A DNA stretch of 64,000 nt from Christensenellaceae bacterium (GTDB lineage Bacteria > Bacillota > Clostridia > Christensenellales > Borkfalkiaceae). The translations under genes were made by a program, and so were the position numbers. The notes under the pieces are model-generated. The model was given only the letters and a program-made list of their open reading frames with translations, was not told the DNA's origin and ran no database searches. Below are positions 15,985 to 24,059 of this stretch, piece by piece (the first letter of the stretch is position 1; each line of letters begins with the position of its first letter). The stretch covers positions 62,001 through 126,000 of the forward strand of contig CAQTYU010000003.1 of the NCBI GenBank assembly GCA_948890655.1. The letters run 5' to 3'.

Positions 15985-16860
15985 ATGGAATTAAGAGAAT
16001 TAAAATATTTTTTGGCGGTTGCAAGAGAGCAAAGCATATCGAAAGCCGCTTCAAGTTTATTCGTTACGCAACCGAATTTATCACGGCAAATGCAGAACCT
16101 CGAAAAAGAAGTGGGGCAACGGCTCTTTATCCGCGGTACAAGAAAAATCACGCTTACTGAAGCGGGAAGGCTTCTTTATAAGCGTGCGGAAGAAATTATT
16201 GAATTGTATAATAAAACCGAAACCGAACTGAATAAGCCGATTACCGATATACGCGGCGATATTTATATCGGCGGCGGCGAAAGTTACGTTATGGGGCTCA
16301 TTGCAAAAGCGGCGCACGAAGTTCAAAAAGATTATCCCAACGTAAAATTCCATCTGTTCAGCGGCGATATGGTTGCGGTTTCGGAAAAGTTGGATAAAGG
16401 ACTTATAGATTTCGGAATTTTTATCGAACCCGCCGACCTTTCTAAATACGATTATCTTCGTTTGCCGCTGACGGACACCTGGGGCGTGCTCATGCGAAAA
16501 GACAGTCCGCTTGCCGGAAAAAAATATATTACACCCGAAGATTTGCGGGATGAACCGCTTATACGCTCAAAACATTCTTTGGGCAAAAGCATAATTTCGG
16601 ATTGGTTTAAAAAAAGTGCGGATGAACTTAATATCGTGGCGACATATAATCTGTTGTATAATGCGTCTATTCTTGTGGAAGAGGGCATAGGTTATGCCGT
16701 CGGGCTGGATAAAATCATAAATACAAGCGGCGACAGCAATCTCTGTTTTGTGCCGTTTTACCCTAAGTTGGAATCCCGCCTTGATATTGCGTGGAAGAAA
16801 TATCAGGTGTTTACGAAGGGCGCTGAAATTTTTTTAAAAAAGTTGCAGAAAATTTTGTGA
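15985..16860 (+). CDS. LysR-family transcriptional regulator
   Basis: 291 residues. The winged HTH is at the N-terminus (MELRELKYFLAVAREQSISKAASSLFVTQPNLSRQM), followed by the linker helix and a periplasmic-binding-protein-like effector domain (residues 90-291, GDIYIGGGE start). It binds DNA as a tetramer and responds to a small-molecule effector. Its divergent position points to control of the acetyltransferase/alcohol dehydrogenase/reductase run. No SD is present, and the promoter lies six bases before the start codon. Confidence 0.93.
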   Translation: MELRELKYFLAVAREQSISKAASSLFVTQPNLSRQMQNLEKEVGQRLFIRGTRKITLTEAGRLLYKRAEEIIELYNKTETELNKPITDIRGDIYIGGGESYVMGLIAKAAHEVQKDYPNVKFHLFSGDMVAVSEKLDKGLIDFGIFIEPADLSKYDYLRLPLTDTWGVLMRKDSPLAGKKYITPEDLRDEPLIRSKHSLGKSIISDWFKKSADELNIVATYNLLYNASILVEEGIGYAVGLDKIINTSGDSNLCFVPFYPKLESRLDIAWKKYQVFTKGAEIFLKKLQKIL

Positions 16861-16887
16861 CGGGGATTTTTTTTTGAGTTTTTAAAA

Positions 16888-17832
16888 CTAATTTCTTATA
16901 ATTATGTATGTTAAATATCCTATGTACATAATTACGAAAAGGGCGCCGCCGGTACGGGTTATTTTGTTTGAAAATAATGCGAAAACCGCAATAAGCGCGC
17001 CTGACGCCAGCATAACAAGCAAATCCGCGAGGGAGGAGTGCGTAAGCGCTATAGGGCTGATTGCGGACGAAAGACCGGTTATGAATGCTATGTTGAATAT
17101 GTTGGAGCCGACGATATTGCCTATGGCGATGTCGTTTTCTTTTTTTATTGCCGCAACGACGCTTGTGACAAGTTCGGGCAAGGACGTGCCTGCGGCGACT
17201 ATCGTCAGTCCCACGAGAGATTCGCTCATTCCGAAGGCTTTGGCGATTTTGGACGCGTTGTCAACCACGAGTTTGCCGCCGAAAATTATTCCCGCAAGCC
17301 CCAGAGCGGCAAACAGAACGCTTTTTATTAGCGTACCTTTTTTAACCGCTTTTGAGTTTTGTTGCGGGCTTCCGCTCTTTTTTGCGCGTAAAATCAGCCA
17401 TACGGCGTAAGATATGAATAAAATGAACAGAATTACACCTTCAAACACGTCGATTTTGAGCGGCGTAATTACAAATGCGAATAATATGAGCATCAGATAC
17501 AGAACGAGCATTGCCGGCAAATCGTACTTTTTGACGTCTTTTCCTATTGCCGTCGGGATTATGAGCGCGCTTAAGCCCGAAATAAGCAGAGTGTTAAATA
17601 TGTTTGAGCCTATTACGTTGCCGAAACTTAAATCGTTTAAGCCTTTTATTGAGCCGATTAAACTTACGGAAGCTTCGGGGGCGGAAGTGCCTATCGAAAC
17701 CAGAGTTAAGCCTATTACGAGCGGGGGGATTTTTAAAGCGCGGGCTATATTACACGAGCCGTCGACAAACAAATCGGCGCCCTTTACAAGCAAAATCATG
17801 CCCGAAACGAGTAGAATGCAAGTAATTACCAT
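16888..17832 (-). CDS. sodium/calcium exchanger family protein (CaxA/YrbG)
   Basis: 314 residues with about ten membrane helices in two homologous halves. Each half carries the alpha-repeat: GLTLVSIGTSAPEASVSL with GNVIGSNIFNTLL, and GLTIVAAGTSLPELVTSV with GNIVGSNIFNIAF. These hold the cation-binding Glu residues. It exchanges Na+ (or H+) for Ca2+ across the membrane. Convergent with the LysR gene, 27 bases apart. Single gene. Confidence 0.92.
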   Translation of the reverse strand: MVITCILLVSGMILLVKGADLFVDGSCNIARALKIPPLVIGLTLVSIGTSAPEASVSLIGSIKGLNDLSFGNVIGSNIFNTLLISGLSALIIPTAIGKDVKKYDLPAMLVLYLMLILFAFVITPLKIDVFEGVILFILFISYAVWLILRAKKSGSPQQNSKAVKKGTLIKSVLFAALGLAGIIFGGKLVVDNASKIAKAFGMSESLVGLTIVAAGTSLPELVTSVVAAIKKENDIAIGNIVGSNIFNIAFITGLSSAISPIALTHSSLADLLVMLASGALIAVFALFSNKITRTGGALFVIMYIGYLTYIIIRN

Positions 17833-17868
17833 AGTTTAATATATTTTCGGTTTGCATAATTATAACAA

Positions 17869-18040
17869 AAAACGGCGCGGTAATGCGCCGTTAAACCTGA
17901 TTTTTATATGGACAAATCAGACCTTTTTATGTAATTTTCAGATATTTTGCCTTTTAAAAAACGCCGTTTTTTGCACAAAAAAGCGCAAAAAACGGGCGTT
18001 TTAATTAAAATCAGTGTTAAAAATCAAACCGAAAAAAGGC
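17869..18040. terminator. cluster of inverted repeats between two minus-strand genes
   Basis: This 220-base gap holds AACGGCGC/GCGCCGTT (17869-17893), a long near-perfect hairpin with arms around 17957-17972 and 17983-17999 (ACGCC and GTTTTTTGC against GCAAAAAAC and GGGCGT), and AACCG/CGGTT near 18030 followed, on the minus strand, by T-rich sequence. The last probably ends the kinase transcript. The long hairpin has no evident role beyond termination. Confidence 0.5.
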
Positions 18041-18055
18041 GGTTTTTTAGGGGCT

Positions 18056-19096
18056 TTAACGCCTGATTTCGTATTCCTGATTCATAAGTTTTGTGATTGA
18101 TTCTTCGTCGTCGGTAATGTTGAAATCGCCGTGCATAGTGTGCTTAATTACGGATGACGCGACGGCAAAATTAACGATGTCTTCGGCCGGCATTTTGCGC
18201 ATAACGGCGTAAATCATTCCGCTTGCGAAAGCGTCGCCGCCGCCGACTCTGTCAAGGATGTTGAAACGGAAAGTACGGCTTTCATACGTTTCGCCTTCGT
18301 ACCACATAAACGCCTTTAAGCTGTTTTCGCTGCCTGAGTGAACATAGCGCACGTGTCTGCCGATTGCTTTAATATTGGGGTAGCGTTTGTTGATTTCGCG
18401 GAAAATCCTGTCCTGTTCTTTATAGGAAGGGTTCATGGAAAGTCCGTCCTTTAAATCTCTGCCGTCGGGACCGACGAGATGGAAAGGTTCGATTCCGAAC
18501 AGAACGTTCACATAGGGGAGATATTCGGTTATGCAGTCGCGCGCTTCCTGCCAGCCCCAGAGGGCCGAACGGAAATTGCAGTCGAAACTGACGGTTATTT
18601 TAAGTTCCTGCGCCGCCTTTAACGCGTACATAATGAGTTCGCGGCAGTTTTGCGAAAGCGCGGGAGTTATGCCGGAGAGGTGCAGCCAGGTGAAGCCTTT
18701 GAGTTTTTCCTTGAAATCGACGGTTGAAAAGTCGTATTTGGCAAAGGCGGAATCCTTTCTGTCGTATGTCACTTTTGAAGAGCGCACGCCGAAACCCTCT
18801 TCCAGAAAGTAAATGCCCATTCTGCCTTCGGGCGCGTAAATGCACGGCGAGCAGTGTACGTCGTTGGAGCGGAGATATCTTATCGCCGCTTTGCCTATGG
18901 AAGAATCGGGAACCACGGTGAAATATGAGGCGTCTATTCCCAGATTGGAAAGGGAAGCGGCGACGTTTGCTTCGGCTCCGCCGTAAGTTACTTTGAATTC
19001 GTCGGTTGTGCGTATTTTTTCGTAATTGGGAGGCGAAAGGCGAAGAAGTAATTCGCCCATAGTGATAAATCTGATATTATCGGTATTGCCTGACAT
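18056..19096 (-). CDS. kdgK: PfkB-family sugar kinase, likely 2-keto-3-deoxygluconate kinase
   Basis: 346 residues from ATG 19096, which has GGGG eight bases upstream; the frame is open further upstream but without a plausible start. The ribokinase fold starts ITMGELLLRLSPP, with YGGAEANVAASLSNLG as the sugar-binding signature and DRVGGGDAFASGM as the ATP and catalytic Asp motif near residue 295. Among PfkB enzymes the layout fits KdgK, which phosphorylates 2-dehydro-3-deoxygluconate in uronic acid breakdown. No other pathway genes lie nearby, so substrate assignment is moderate. Confidence 0.8.
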   Translation of the reverse strand: MSGNTDNIRFITMGELLLRLSPPNYEKIRTTDEFKVTYGGAEANVAASLSNLGIDASYFTVVPDSSIGKAAIRYLRSNDVHCSPCIYAPEGRMGIYFLEEGFGVRSSKVTYDRKDSAFAKYDFSTVDFKEKLKGFTWLHLSGITPALSQNCRELIMYALKAAQELKITVSFDCNFRSALWGWQEARDCITEYLPYVNVLFGIEPFHLVGPDGRDLKDGLSMNPSYKEQDRIFREINKRYPNIKAIGRHVRYVHSGSENSLKAFMWYEGETYESRTFRFNILDRVGGGDAFASGMIYAVMRKMPAEDIVNFAVASSVIKHTMHGDFNITDDEESITKLMNQEYEIRR

Positions 19097-19175
19097 AAAA
19101 AATTTCCCCGAAAATTTCAATAACTGTATTATATCATCTATTTTTAGCCGTGTAAATAGCAAAAGAAAAAATATG

Positions 19176-19204
19176 TTGCAATTTTTGCGCGTATTTGTTA
19201 AACT
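19176..19204 (+). promoter_or_regulatory. promoter of the yjbR operon, leaderless geometry
   Basis: TTGCAA (19176-19181), 17-base spacer, TAAACT (19199-19204). The ATG of the next gene begins at 19211 after six T-rich bases with no SD. Confidence 0.7.
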
Positions 19205-19210
19205 TTTTTT

Positions 19211-19489
19211 ATGAAACTTAAAGTGACGGTAAATTCCGTTGCATATGATACGGAGTACGGAGGCGAACAAATTCTGGACGCGGTGAAAGGGGAATTTTTT
19301 CCGGATGAAATTTTCAGGCTGCCGTTTTTCAGAATTATAATAGACGAAATAATAGACGGCGCGCTGTGTTTCAGACTGATGGAGGGCGCAGAGGCGCACT
19401 ATTTTGTGCTGGACGGTGAAAACAGAACGGCGGAATTTTCGCGTACGACGAGCATTGGGGAGGACGGGTTTTCGTTTGAACTGATATGA
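19211..19489 (+). CDS. hypothetical protein (92 aa)
   Basis: Starts MKLKVTVNSVAYDTEYGGEQ and is acidic, with alternating hydrophobic residues suggesting a small beta-rich fold (FFRIIIDEIIDGALCFRLM). No signal peptide or membrane helix. The start codon lies six bases after the -10 box, so the mRNA is probably leaderless. It overlaps the next gene by four bases (ATGA), so the two are translationally coupled. It is the first gene of a three-gene operon whose last gene is interrupted by the prophage. Family not recognised. Confidence 0.7.
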   Translation: MKLKVTVNSVAYDTEYGGEQILDAVKGEFFPDEIFRLPFFRIIIDEIIDGALCFRLMEGAEAHYFVLDGENRTAEFSRTTSIGEDGFSFELI

Positions 19490-19854
19490 CGAGAGAAGAA
19501 GTTTTAAAATTTGTAGACAATATGGCGGGCGCGAAGTACGATTTTCCGTTCGAAGGGGATTTTTATTCCGCCGTTTTAAGGCGTTCGGACAGCGGAAAGT
19601 GGTTCGGCATAGTTATACGCGCGCCGGAGAATTATTTTTTGAGATACGAAGCGGAGGTTCCCGAAGAAAAAGCGGTTTTGTGCCTTAAATGTCCGCCTGA
19701 TTTGCAGGATTTTTTGAAGGTTAAATATCGGGGGAAAATTCTGCCGGCTTACCATATGAATAAAAAACACTGGATTTCGGTTGTTTTGCAATCGGACGTA
19801 CCGCAGGAAGAAACAGAAAAGCTTTTAGAGCTTGCATTCGAGGTTACCAAATAA
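19486..19854 (+). CDS. MmcQ/YjbR family protein
   Basis: 122 residues. The family pattern is clear: MTREEVLKFVDNMAGAKYDFPF at the start, a middle LKCPPDLQDFL, then PAYHMNKKHWISVVL and a C-terminal helix. The fold is CyaY-like with a double-wing shape. A DNA-binding role has been proposed for the family but is not established. It overlaps both neighbours by one to four bases, so it is translated from the same mRNA as the hydroxyacid dehydrogenase. Confidence 0.88.
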   Translation: MTREEVLKFVDNMAGAKYDFPFEGDFYSAVLRRSDSGKWFGIVIRAPENYFLRYEAEVPEEKAVLCLKCPPDLQDFLKVKYRGKILPAYHMNKKHWISVVLQSDVPQEETEKLLELAFEVTK

Positions 19855-20206
19855 TGAAAATTGCGATAAATACGAGCGGCGTGGATTACGGCGATATGGG
19901 CTTTTCGGAATTTGAAAAGCTTGGCGAAGTGGTTTATTTTAAGAACGTGCCGCGCGGGGAGCTTTTTGAAATTGCGAAGGATTGCGACGCGATTATAATA
20001 AACAAAGTTATTATAGACGAAGAATTTTTGTCGAGATGCCCGAAGATAAAGTACGTCGGAGTATTTGCGACGGGATACAACGTGGTTGACCTTGACGCTT
20101 GCAGGGCGCACGGGGTTGTGGTTTGCAACGCGCCGGATTATTCGACGCATGCGGTTTGCCAGCACGTTTTCGGGCTTTTGCTGAATTTTTACGGAAGAAT
20201 AGGGGA
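19854..20206 (+). pseudogene. D-2-hydroxyacid dehydrogenase, 5' half (split by prophage)
   Basis: The first 117 codons encode the N-terminal substrate-binding domain of a D-isomer 2-hydroxyacid dehydrogenase (KIKYVGVFATGYNVVDL, NAPDYSTHAVCQH). Sequence after GRIG at 20204 is no longer dehydrogenase: 23 phage-derived residues follow to a stop at 20274-20276. The missing NAD-binding half lies at 46604-47201. Joined at the shared GGGGA, the two halves make an in-frame protein of 316 residues, a normal family length. The ATG overlaps the yjbR stop. In the integrated state no active enzyme is expected. Confidence 0.9.
20202..20206 (+). repeat. attL core (GGGGA)
   Basis: The left prophage junction. 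GGGGA at 20202-20206 is also present at 46599-46603, and both copies fall at the same codon position (Gly, then Asp or Glu) of the split dehydrogenase. Flanking identity is weak, so the exact crossover could shift by a few bases. Confidence 0.7.
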
Positions 20207-20272
20207 TTTAAGGTGGGTGCCTAAAACGGTCGTTTTTTTGGTGTTTTGTGGTGTTTTTGTTGCTGATTTTGG

Positions 20273-21463
20273 TTAATTTTGGCTAGGTTTTGCTGAATTT
20301 GTGCCACAAGCTGTGCCACAATTACAATTTGCAATCGCATTGTCCACCGCTGCGACAGCTTCTCCGGCACCGCTTGCATAACAGTGGGCATACTTCTTCA
20401 AAGTCATTTCTATTGAGCTATGACCAAGCCGTTTTGATATAACAGTTATTGGCACGTTTAGATGAATAAGCATCGATGCGTGCGAGTGCCTTAAATCGTG
20501 TATGCGGATGTGTTTCAGCCCCGCGGCATCGGCATATTTATTAAAATATCGCCCATAAGTCATTTCCGCGACAGGGGCGTCGCCGCCAAAGAAAAACGCT
20601 TTGCCTAACCTCTTTTCTTGTTTATAAGCAATGTAAGTTTTAAGCTGTTCCGTCATTTCTTGGGGGAGAGGAATCGTGCGGTTTGAGGTTGCCGTTTTGG
20701 GTGGTTGAATTATATACGGTTTATTTGAATCTAACGTCTTGCGTGTTAAATTTTTATTTATCGTGAAGTAGTATGTACCGTTTTGTAAATATACGTCGTC
20801 GTCCGAAAGGGCAAGCAATTCGCCTATTCTGCAACCGGAATAAAACAAGCTCATATAGAAGGTCTTCCAAAACACGTCGTCTATGACAGACTGAAAACGT
20901 AAAAATTCGTCTAATTCCCAAATCTGCATTTCCTTTTTCATTTCTTTGCGTTTTGGCTTTTTTATGAGCTTTAATGAGTTTGGGATATCATAGGTGTCTT
21001 CGCACCATGTAAGAAAGGTGGATAGGGTAGAGCGGATTTTCGTAAGGTACTTTTGTGCGTAAAACTCGCCGCTTGCAGGATTTTTCATTGCCCAAAGCTC
21101 AGTTTGCCAATTAGCATAGTCTGCCTTTTTAAGCGTGGGCATAGACTTGTCGTGAAAACTCGGAGTTATGAAGTTATCAAAAATAAAAAGTAAATCGTAA
21201 TAAGAGGACGTGGCAAGTTCTACTTGTCTGCTTTTTTTATATTGCGCGAGTAAATCGTCGTAAACGTAATCGCCACGCTCTTTTAGCTTGAATACCGGCG
21301 GCACATACGTCTTCATAAAGTCCAGATAAGCTTGATGTGCCTGCCGCTTGTTCGGATAACCGCAGAGCCTTTTTTGGACTTCCTGTCCGTTCTCGTCGTA
21401 TATGCGGAATCGCACGTCGTAAACGATTCCTTGTTTTGTTGTTCTTTTGGGATAGCTGGGCAT
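20273..21463 (-). CDS. int: tyrosine-type phage integrase
   Basis: 396 residues. The N-terminal arm-binding domain (PSYPKRTTKQGIVYDVRFR) and the SAM-like core-binding domain (residues about 70-170) precede the catalytic domain. Catalytic residues are seen in SGCRIGELLALS (Arg), IRIHDLRHSHASML (His-x-x-Arg), LGHSSIEMT (His) and KKYAHCY (Tyr nucleophile). It catalyses insertion into and excision from the dehydrogenase gene. The stop codon overlaps that of the truncated dehydrogenase frame on the other strand. Its 3' end contains two TGTGCCACAA repeats that may be its own arm sites. Confidence 0.95.
   Translation of the reverse strand: MPSYPKRTTKQGIVYDVRFRIYDENGQEVQKRLCGYPNKRQAHQAYLDFMKTYVPPVFKLKERGDYVYDDLLAQYKKSRQVELATSSYYDLLFIFDNFITPSFHDKSMPTLKKADYANWQTELWAMKNPASGEFYAQKYLTKIRSTLSTFLTWCEDTYDIPNSLKLIKKPKRKEMKKEMQIWELDEFLRFQSVIDDVFWKTFYMSLFYSGCRIGELLALSDDDVYLQNGTYYFTINKNLTRKTLDSNKPYIIQPPKTATSNRTIPLPQEMTEQLKTYIAYKQEKRLGKAFFFGGDAPVAEMTYGRYFNKYADAAGLKHIRIHDLRHSHASMLIHLNVPITVISKRLGHSSIEMTLKKYAHCYASGAGEAVAAVDNAIANCNCGTACGTNSAKPSQN
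20300..20321 (+). repeat. candidate integrase arm-type sites near attL
   Basis: TGTGCCACAA occurs at 20300-20309 and again at 20312-20321, a 12-bp repeat period. Related TGTACCAC (46476-46483) and TGTGCCA (46509-46515) lie near the right end. Short direct repeats on both sides of the core are what tyrosine integrases use as arm sites; the match is by eye only. Confidence 0.4.
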
Positions 21464-22297
21464 TTAATTTATCTTCTTTGTGGTTTCTGCTTTCTTTTTA
21501 GGTTTGTAAACGTAGCCTTTATCGATTAATTCTTGGGTTTTTTTTCTATATTCTTCAACATGGTCTGTTTGCGGTAACTGGTCGCAGTATTTTAAAAACA
21601 ATGGCAAATCGTTTGCTTTTTTGCAGGCAAAAAACAATTCGATAAGAAAAAGTTCTGCACCTTCCGGAATAATGCCCATTCCCAAATCAAGATAGTAGAT
21701 AGCTTTTCGCCCGTCACCTTCTTGCTCGTAAGCTCGTCCTAGGAAATAATAAATACGTCTTAAAAAGTTTCGTTCTGCCAGTTCATAGTTGTTTTTTCGT
21801 GCTGGTCTAGGATTAAATCCACAGTAAAGTTCGTCAATTGCATAATCTTTATATTTTTCAGTATAAGGCTTTGCGGTTAAGTATTTTTCCAAGTTTTTAA
21901 TCATTAAAGGGCGGTAGCACGCTTTTTGCAAAGTAAAATAGCTCATAGCAAGCTTGTAATAATGCTCACCCTCGTCTGATTCAATCCCTTCGTTGGCCTC
22001 AATGTAGGCAAGTGCTTTTTGCTGTTCAAGGATATAGCCGGGAACCTCTGTTGTCTCGGCTGTCACTTTTTCAGTATCATTTTGGGAAGGATTTGAGTTG
22101 GATATAGGAACGGGAGTAGGGTAAAAATCGTTTTCGTCCTCGCCATCAGTCTCAAAATCGGAATTTATATCTTTAAACTCGTTGTCCGATGCTATTTTTT
22201 CAAGTTTCTTTTTTGATAAAACCATACCGACTACGGCTACCGTTATACCAAACACAATAGCAATAACTCCAATTGCAATAGCTGTTGTATAATCCAT
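21464..22297 (-). CDS. membrane-anchored TPR-like protein between integrase and repressor
   Basis: 277 residues. An N-terminal membrane helix (about 6-27, AIAIGVIAIVFGITVAVVG), then an acidic, proline/serine-rich linker to about 90, then repeated helical pairs (GEHYYKLAMSYFTLQKA, FLRRIYYFLGRAYEQEGDGRKAIYYLDLG) that look like tetratricopeptide repeats, and a basic C-terminus. It sits exactly between integrase and repressor on the lysogeny strand, a slot often used for lysogenic-conversion or exclusion genes. It starts within 12 bases of the repressor stop, so it should be expressed in the lysogen. Function not recognised. Confidence 0.7.
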   Translation of the reverse strand: MDYTTAIAIGVIAIVFGITVAVVGMVLSKKKLEKIASDNEFKDINSDFETDGEDENDFYPTPVPISNSNPSQNDTEKVTAETTEVPGYILEQQKALAYIEANEGIESDEGEHYYKLAMSYFTLQKACYRPLMIKNLEKYLTAKPYTEKYKDYAIDELYCGFNPRPARKNNYELAERNFLRRIYYFLGRAYEQEGDGRKAIYYLDLGMGIIPEGAELFLIELFFACKKANDLPLFLKYCDQLPQTDHVEEYRKKTQELIDKGYVYKPKKKAETTKKIN

Positions 22298-22308
22298 ATC
22301 TTCACCTA

Positions 22309-22932
22309 TTACAAATCCCTAATCAGTTTTACTACCTTGCCGAGAACGCGGCATTGCTCCAAATCTGTGCCCTCAATGCGTTTAGTGGGGTATTCAGGGT
22401 TGATAGGAATAAGCTCTAACCAGTTTTGTCCGGTTACGTAATTAACCTTTTTAACGGTCGCCTCGTCGCCGTTATATAGGATAACGGCAAGGTCGCCGCT
22501 GTCCACGCCGTCGCAGCGCTTGCAAAGAATGGTGTCGCCCTCTAAAAGTTTGGGGTACATGCTGTTACCTGAAACGCGCAAAACAAAATAATCGTCCTTA
22601 TTCCCGCCGCTAATCATAGAGGCGGGTATTTCTATCTTTTTACCCGTAGGGATTTCATTCACCGTTCCGTTATAGCCTGCGCATACGGTTCCTATTTCTT
22701 CATACACAAGCAACCCTTCCACGTCATAAACGTTGGATGGGCTTTTTTCGTTTAACCCCAAAGCGCGTTCAATGGCTTCCACAGTGTCAATGCGCGGGGA
22801 ACGAGTGTTGCCACTTAAAACTTTCAGTATTGTGGAAAGGGGGATGCCACTATTGTCAGCTAAGTCGGCATACTTCCAGCCTTTATTACGCAATTCAACT
22901 TTAATTATTTGAATTCTTTCAGAAAATTCCAT
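22309..22932 (-). CDS. CI/LexA-like phage repressor with S24 peptidase domain
   Basis: 207 residues. N-terminal HTH (KYADLADNSGIPLSTILKVLSG, residues about 20-41) and a C-terminal LexA-like autopeptidase. SGNSMYPKLLEGD holds the catalytic Ser, and AVILYNGDEATVKKV holds the Lys. The cleavage site is probably the Cys-Ala-Gly stretch (GTVCAGYNG) near residue 82. It keeps the prophage silent and should be cleaved with RecA during DNA damage. SD AAGGAG precedes ATG. Three ATTCCAAATATGG-type operators lie in the divergent promoter just upstream. Confidence 0.93.
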   Translation of the reverse strand: MEFSERIQIIKVELRNKGWKYADLADNSGIPLSTILKVLSGNTRSPRIDTVEAIERALGLNEKSPSNVYDVEGLLVYEEIGTVCAGYNGTVNEIPTGKKIEIPASMISGGNKDDYFVLRVSGNSMYPKLLEGDTILCKRCDGVDSGDLAVILYNGDEATVKKVNYVTGQNWLELIPINPEYPTKRIEGTDLEQCRVLGKVVKLIRDL

Positions 22933-22966
22933 ATTTTACTCCTTGCAAACACAGTTTATAAAAAAA

Positions 22967-23052
22967 ATTCCAAATATGCAATATTTTTTATGAAAAATAC
23001 TTGACATATTCCAAACTTGGTATATAATATACTTGTATTCCAAATATGGAAT
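22967..23052 (+). promoter_or_regulatory. prophage early promoter (PR) with three repressor operators
   Basis: TTGACA (23001-23006), 16-base spacer, TATAAT (23023-23028). Operator-like repeats ATTCCAAATATG (22967-22978), ATTCCAAACTTGGTAT (23008-23023, inside the spacer) and ATTCCAAATATGGAAT (23037-23052) share the ATTCCAAA core. Repressor bound at the middle and third copies would block early transcription, while the first lies close to the repressor start. Confidence 0.8.
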
Positions 23053-23094
23053 AAGAAATTACAACGAAATAAAAGTTTGAATAAAACCAAAAAG

Positions 23095-23117
23095 CCCTCC
23101 GGCGAGGGCGCGGAGGG
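23095..23117 (+). promoter_or_regulatory. hairpin overlapping a ribosome binding site
   Basis: CCCTCCG (23095-23101) pairs with CGGAGGG (23111-23117). The right arm is part of the SD of the gene at 23127. There is no T-run, so the structure more likely limits translation than ends transcription. Confidence 0.45.
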
Positions 23118-23126
23118 GGGGAAGAG

Positions 23127-23414
23127 ATGGAAATTATAGAAAATTTCCTTTTTCAAGATGGAAATAAAATAAGCATAACTTTTAAAAATAGATGTTCTGT
23201 TGAGTTAACAATAGATTCTAAAGTCAACAAAAATGATTTTAAAGCAGTTCTACGAGAGATAGTTATACCTTTCTATTGCGAAGAATTCGTAAGCATTAAA
23301 ATTTATGGACCAAAGGGAGATATGACAAATTATTTTACAAAGAAAAGAATGATTTCTGTAAGTGAATTGGTGGAAATTCTTGTAGCAGTTAAGAGTCTTG
23401 CTCTTCAAGACTAA
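23127..23414 (+). CDS. hypothetical early phage protein (95 aa)
   Basis: First gene after the early promoter, ATG 23127 with GGAGGGGGG upstream. The product (MEIIENFLFQDGNKISITF...) is a small, mixed alpha/beta protein with a Lys-rich middle and no membrane segment. Codon use is AT-rich, unlike the head genes. Its 3' end overlaps the convergent gene at 23389-23898 by 26 bases. Its position where cro usually stands is notable, but no HTH motif is visible. Function unknown. Confidence 0.6.
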   Translation: MEIIENFLFQDGNKISITFKNRCSVELTIDSKVNKNDFKAVLREIVIPFYCEEFVSIKIYGPKGDMTNYFTKKRMISVSELVEILVAVKSLALQD

Positions 23415-23898
23415 CTTTGTATTTTAATGTCTTTTGCGTAGTTTTGACTTCTAATATTGCTTTATTAATTTCAGATTTCGGAATTCTAAAATATACATTG
23501 GATAAAGTAATAGATTGATGTGCATATAAGGAAATGTTTTTTAAGGGTCTGAAATCCCATAATTGGCCTTTAGGGAAAACCTGAAACAGTTCTTCCATTA
23601 TATAACGTTTCTTGTTGCAAATCAAATTACATTCAATAATTGAAAATTCTTTATCTGTAAAATTAGAAACATCTATTGAACAGTGAAGTCTAGTATAAAT
23701 ATCTTTTTCATTATTGGAACAGCCTGAGTTACGAACTTTAAATGTTATTTGAAAATTCTTGTTAGATGGTCTGTTTTTGAAATAAACAATGGCACTTACT
23801 AATGCGCCAATAGCCGTTAAAGCTGTAATGCAAGTTGCTATATTGGCAAACAAAGAAACCCACCTACTGATGTCTTCAAATGAAATCTCTAAAATCAT
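23389..23898 (-). CDS. hypothetical membrane-anchored cargo protein
   Basis: 169 residues, AT-rich. One hydrophobic segment at about residues 12-40 (VSLFANIATCITALTAIGALVSAIVYF), then a basic stretch and a soluble beta-rich domain of about 120 residues with several Cys. It reads against the early genes between the first early gene and the cro remnant, the layout of an independently expressed cargo gene (moron). It could act in superinfection exclusion or host modulation, but this is inference from position and topology only. Confidence 0.65.
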   Translation of the reverse strand: MILEISFEDISRWVSLFANIATCITALTAIGALVSAIVYFKNRPSNKNFQITFKVRNSGCSNNEKDIYTRLHCSIDVSNFTDKEFSIIECNLICNKKRYIMEELFQVFPKGQLWDFRPLKNISLYAHQSITLSNVYFRIPKSEINKAILEVKTTQKTLKYKVSLEEQDS

Positions 23899-23970
23899 AA
23901 ATCAACCTTCATTAGTTTTTCTAATGATAACAAATTAAAAGTTAAAAATCAACCAAAGGAGGTAAAAGCC

Positions 23971-24054
23971 TTGACAATAGAAAAGTATATAAAGAGCCGC
24001 GGGCTGACCGCAAAGCTTGTTGCGCAGAAAGCGGGAATAACTAGGCAACGATAG
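23971..24054 (+). pseudogene. truncated Cro-like HTH gene
   Basis: TTG at 23971 follows AGGAGG by seven bases and encodes 27 residues: TIEKYIKSRGLTAKLVAQ, then KAGITRQR and a stop. These are the first two to three helices of a Cro-type regulator, where a full copy would continue for 30-40 more residues. The next frame starts TIEQLKSL, which resembles the last helix of such a protein. An internal deletion with frame change is the simplest reading. Confidence 0.55.
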
Positions 24055-24059
24055 AACAG

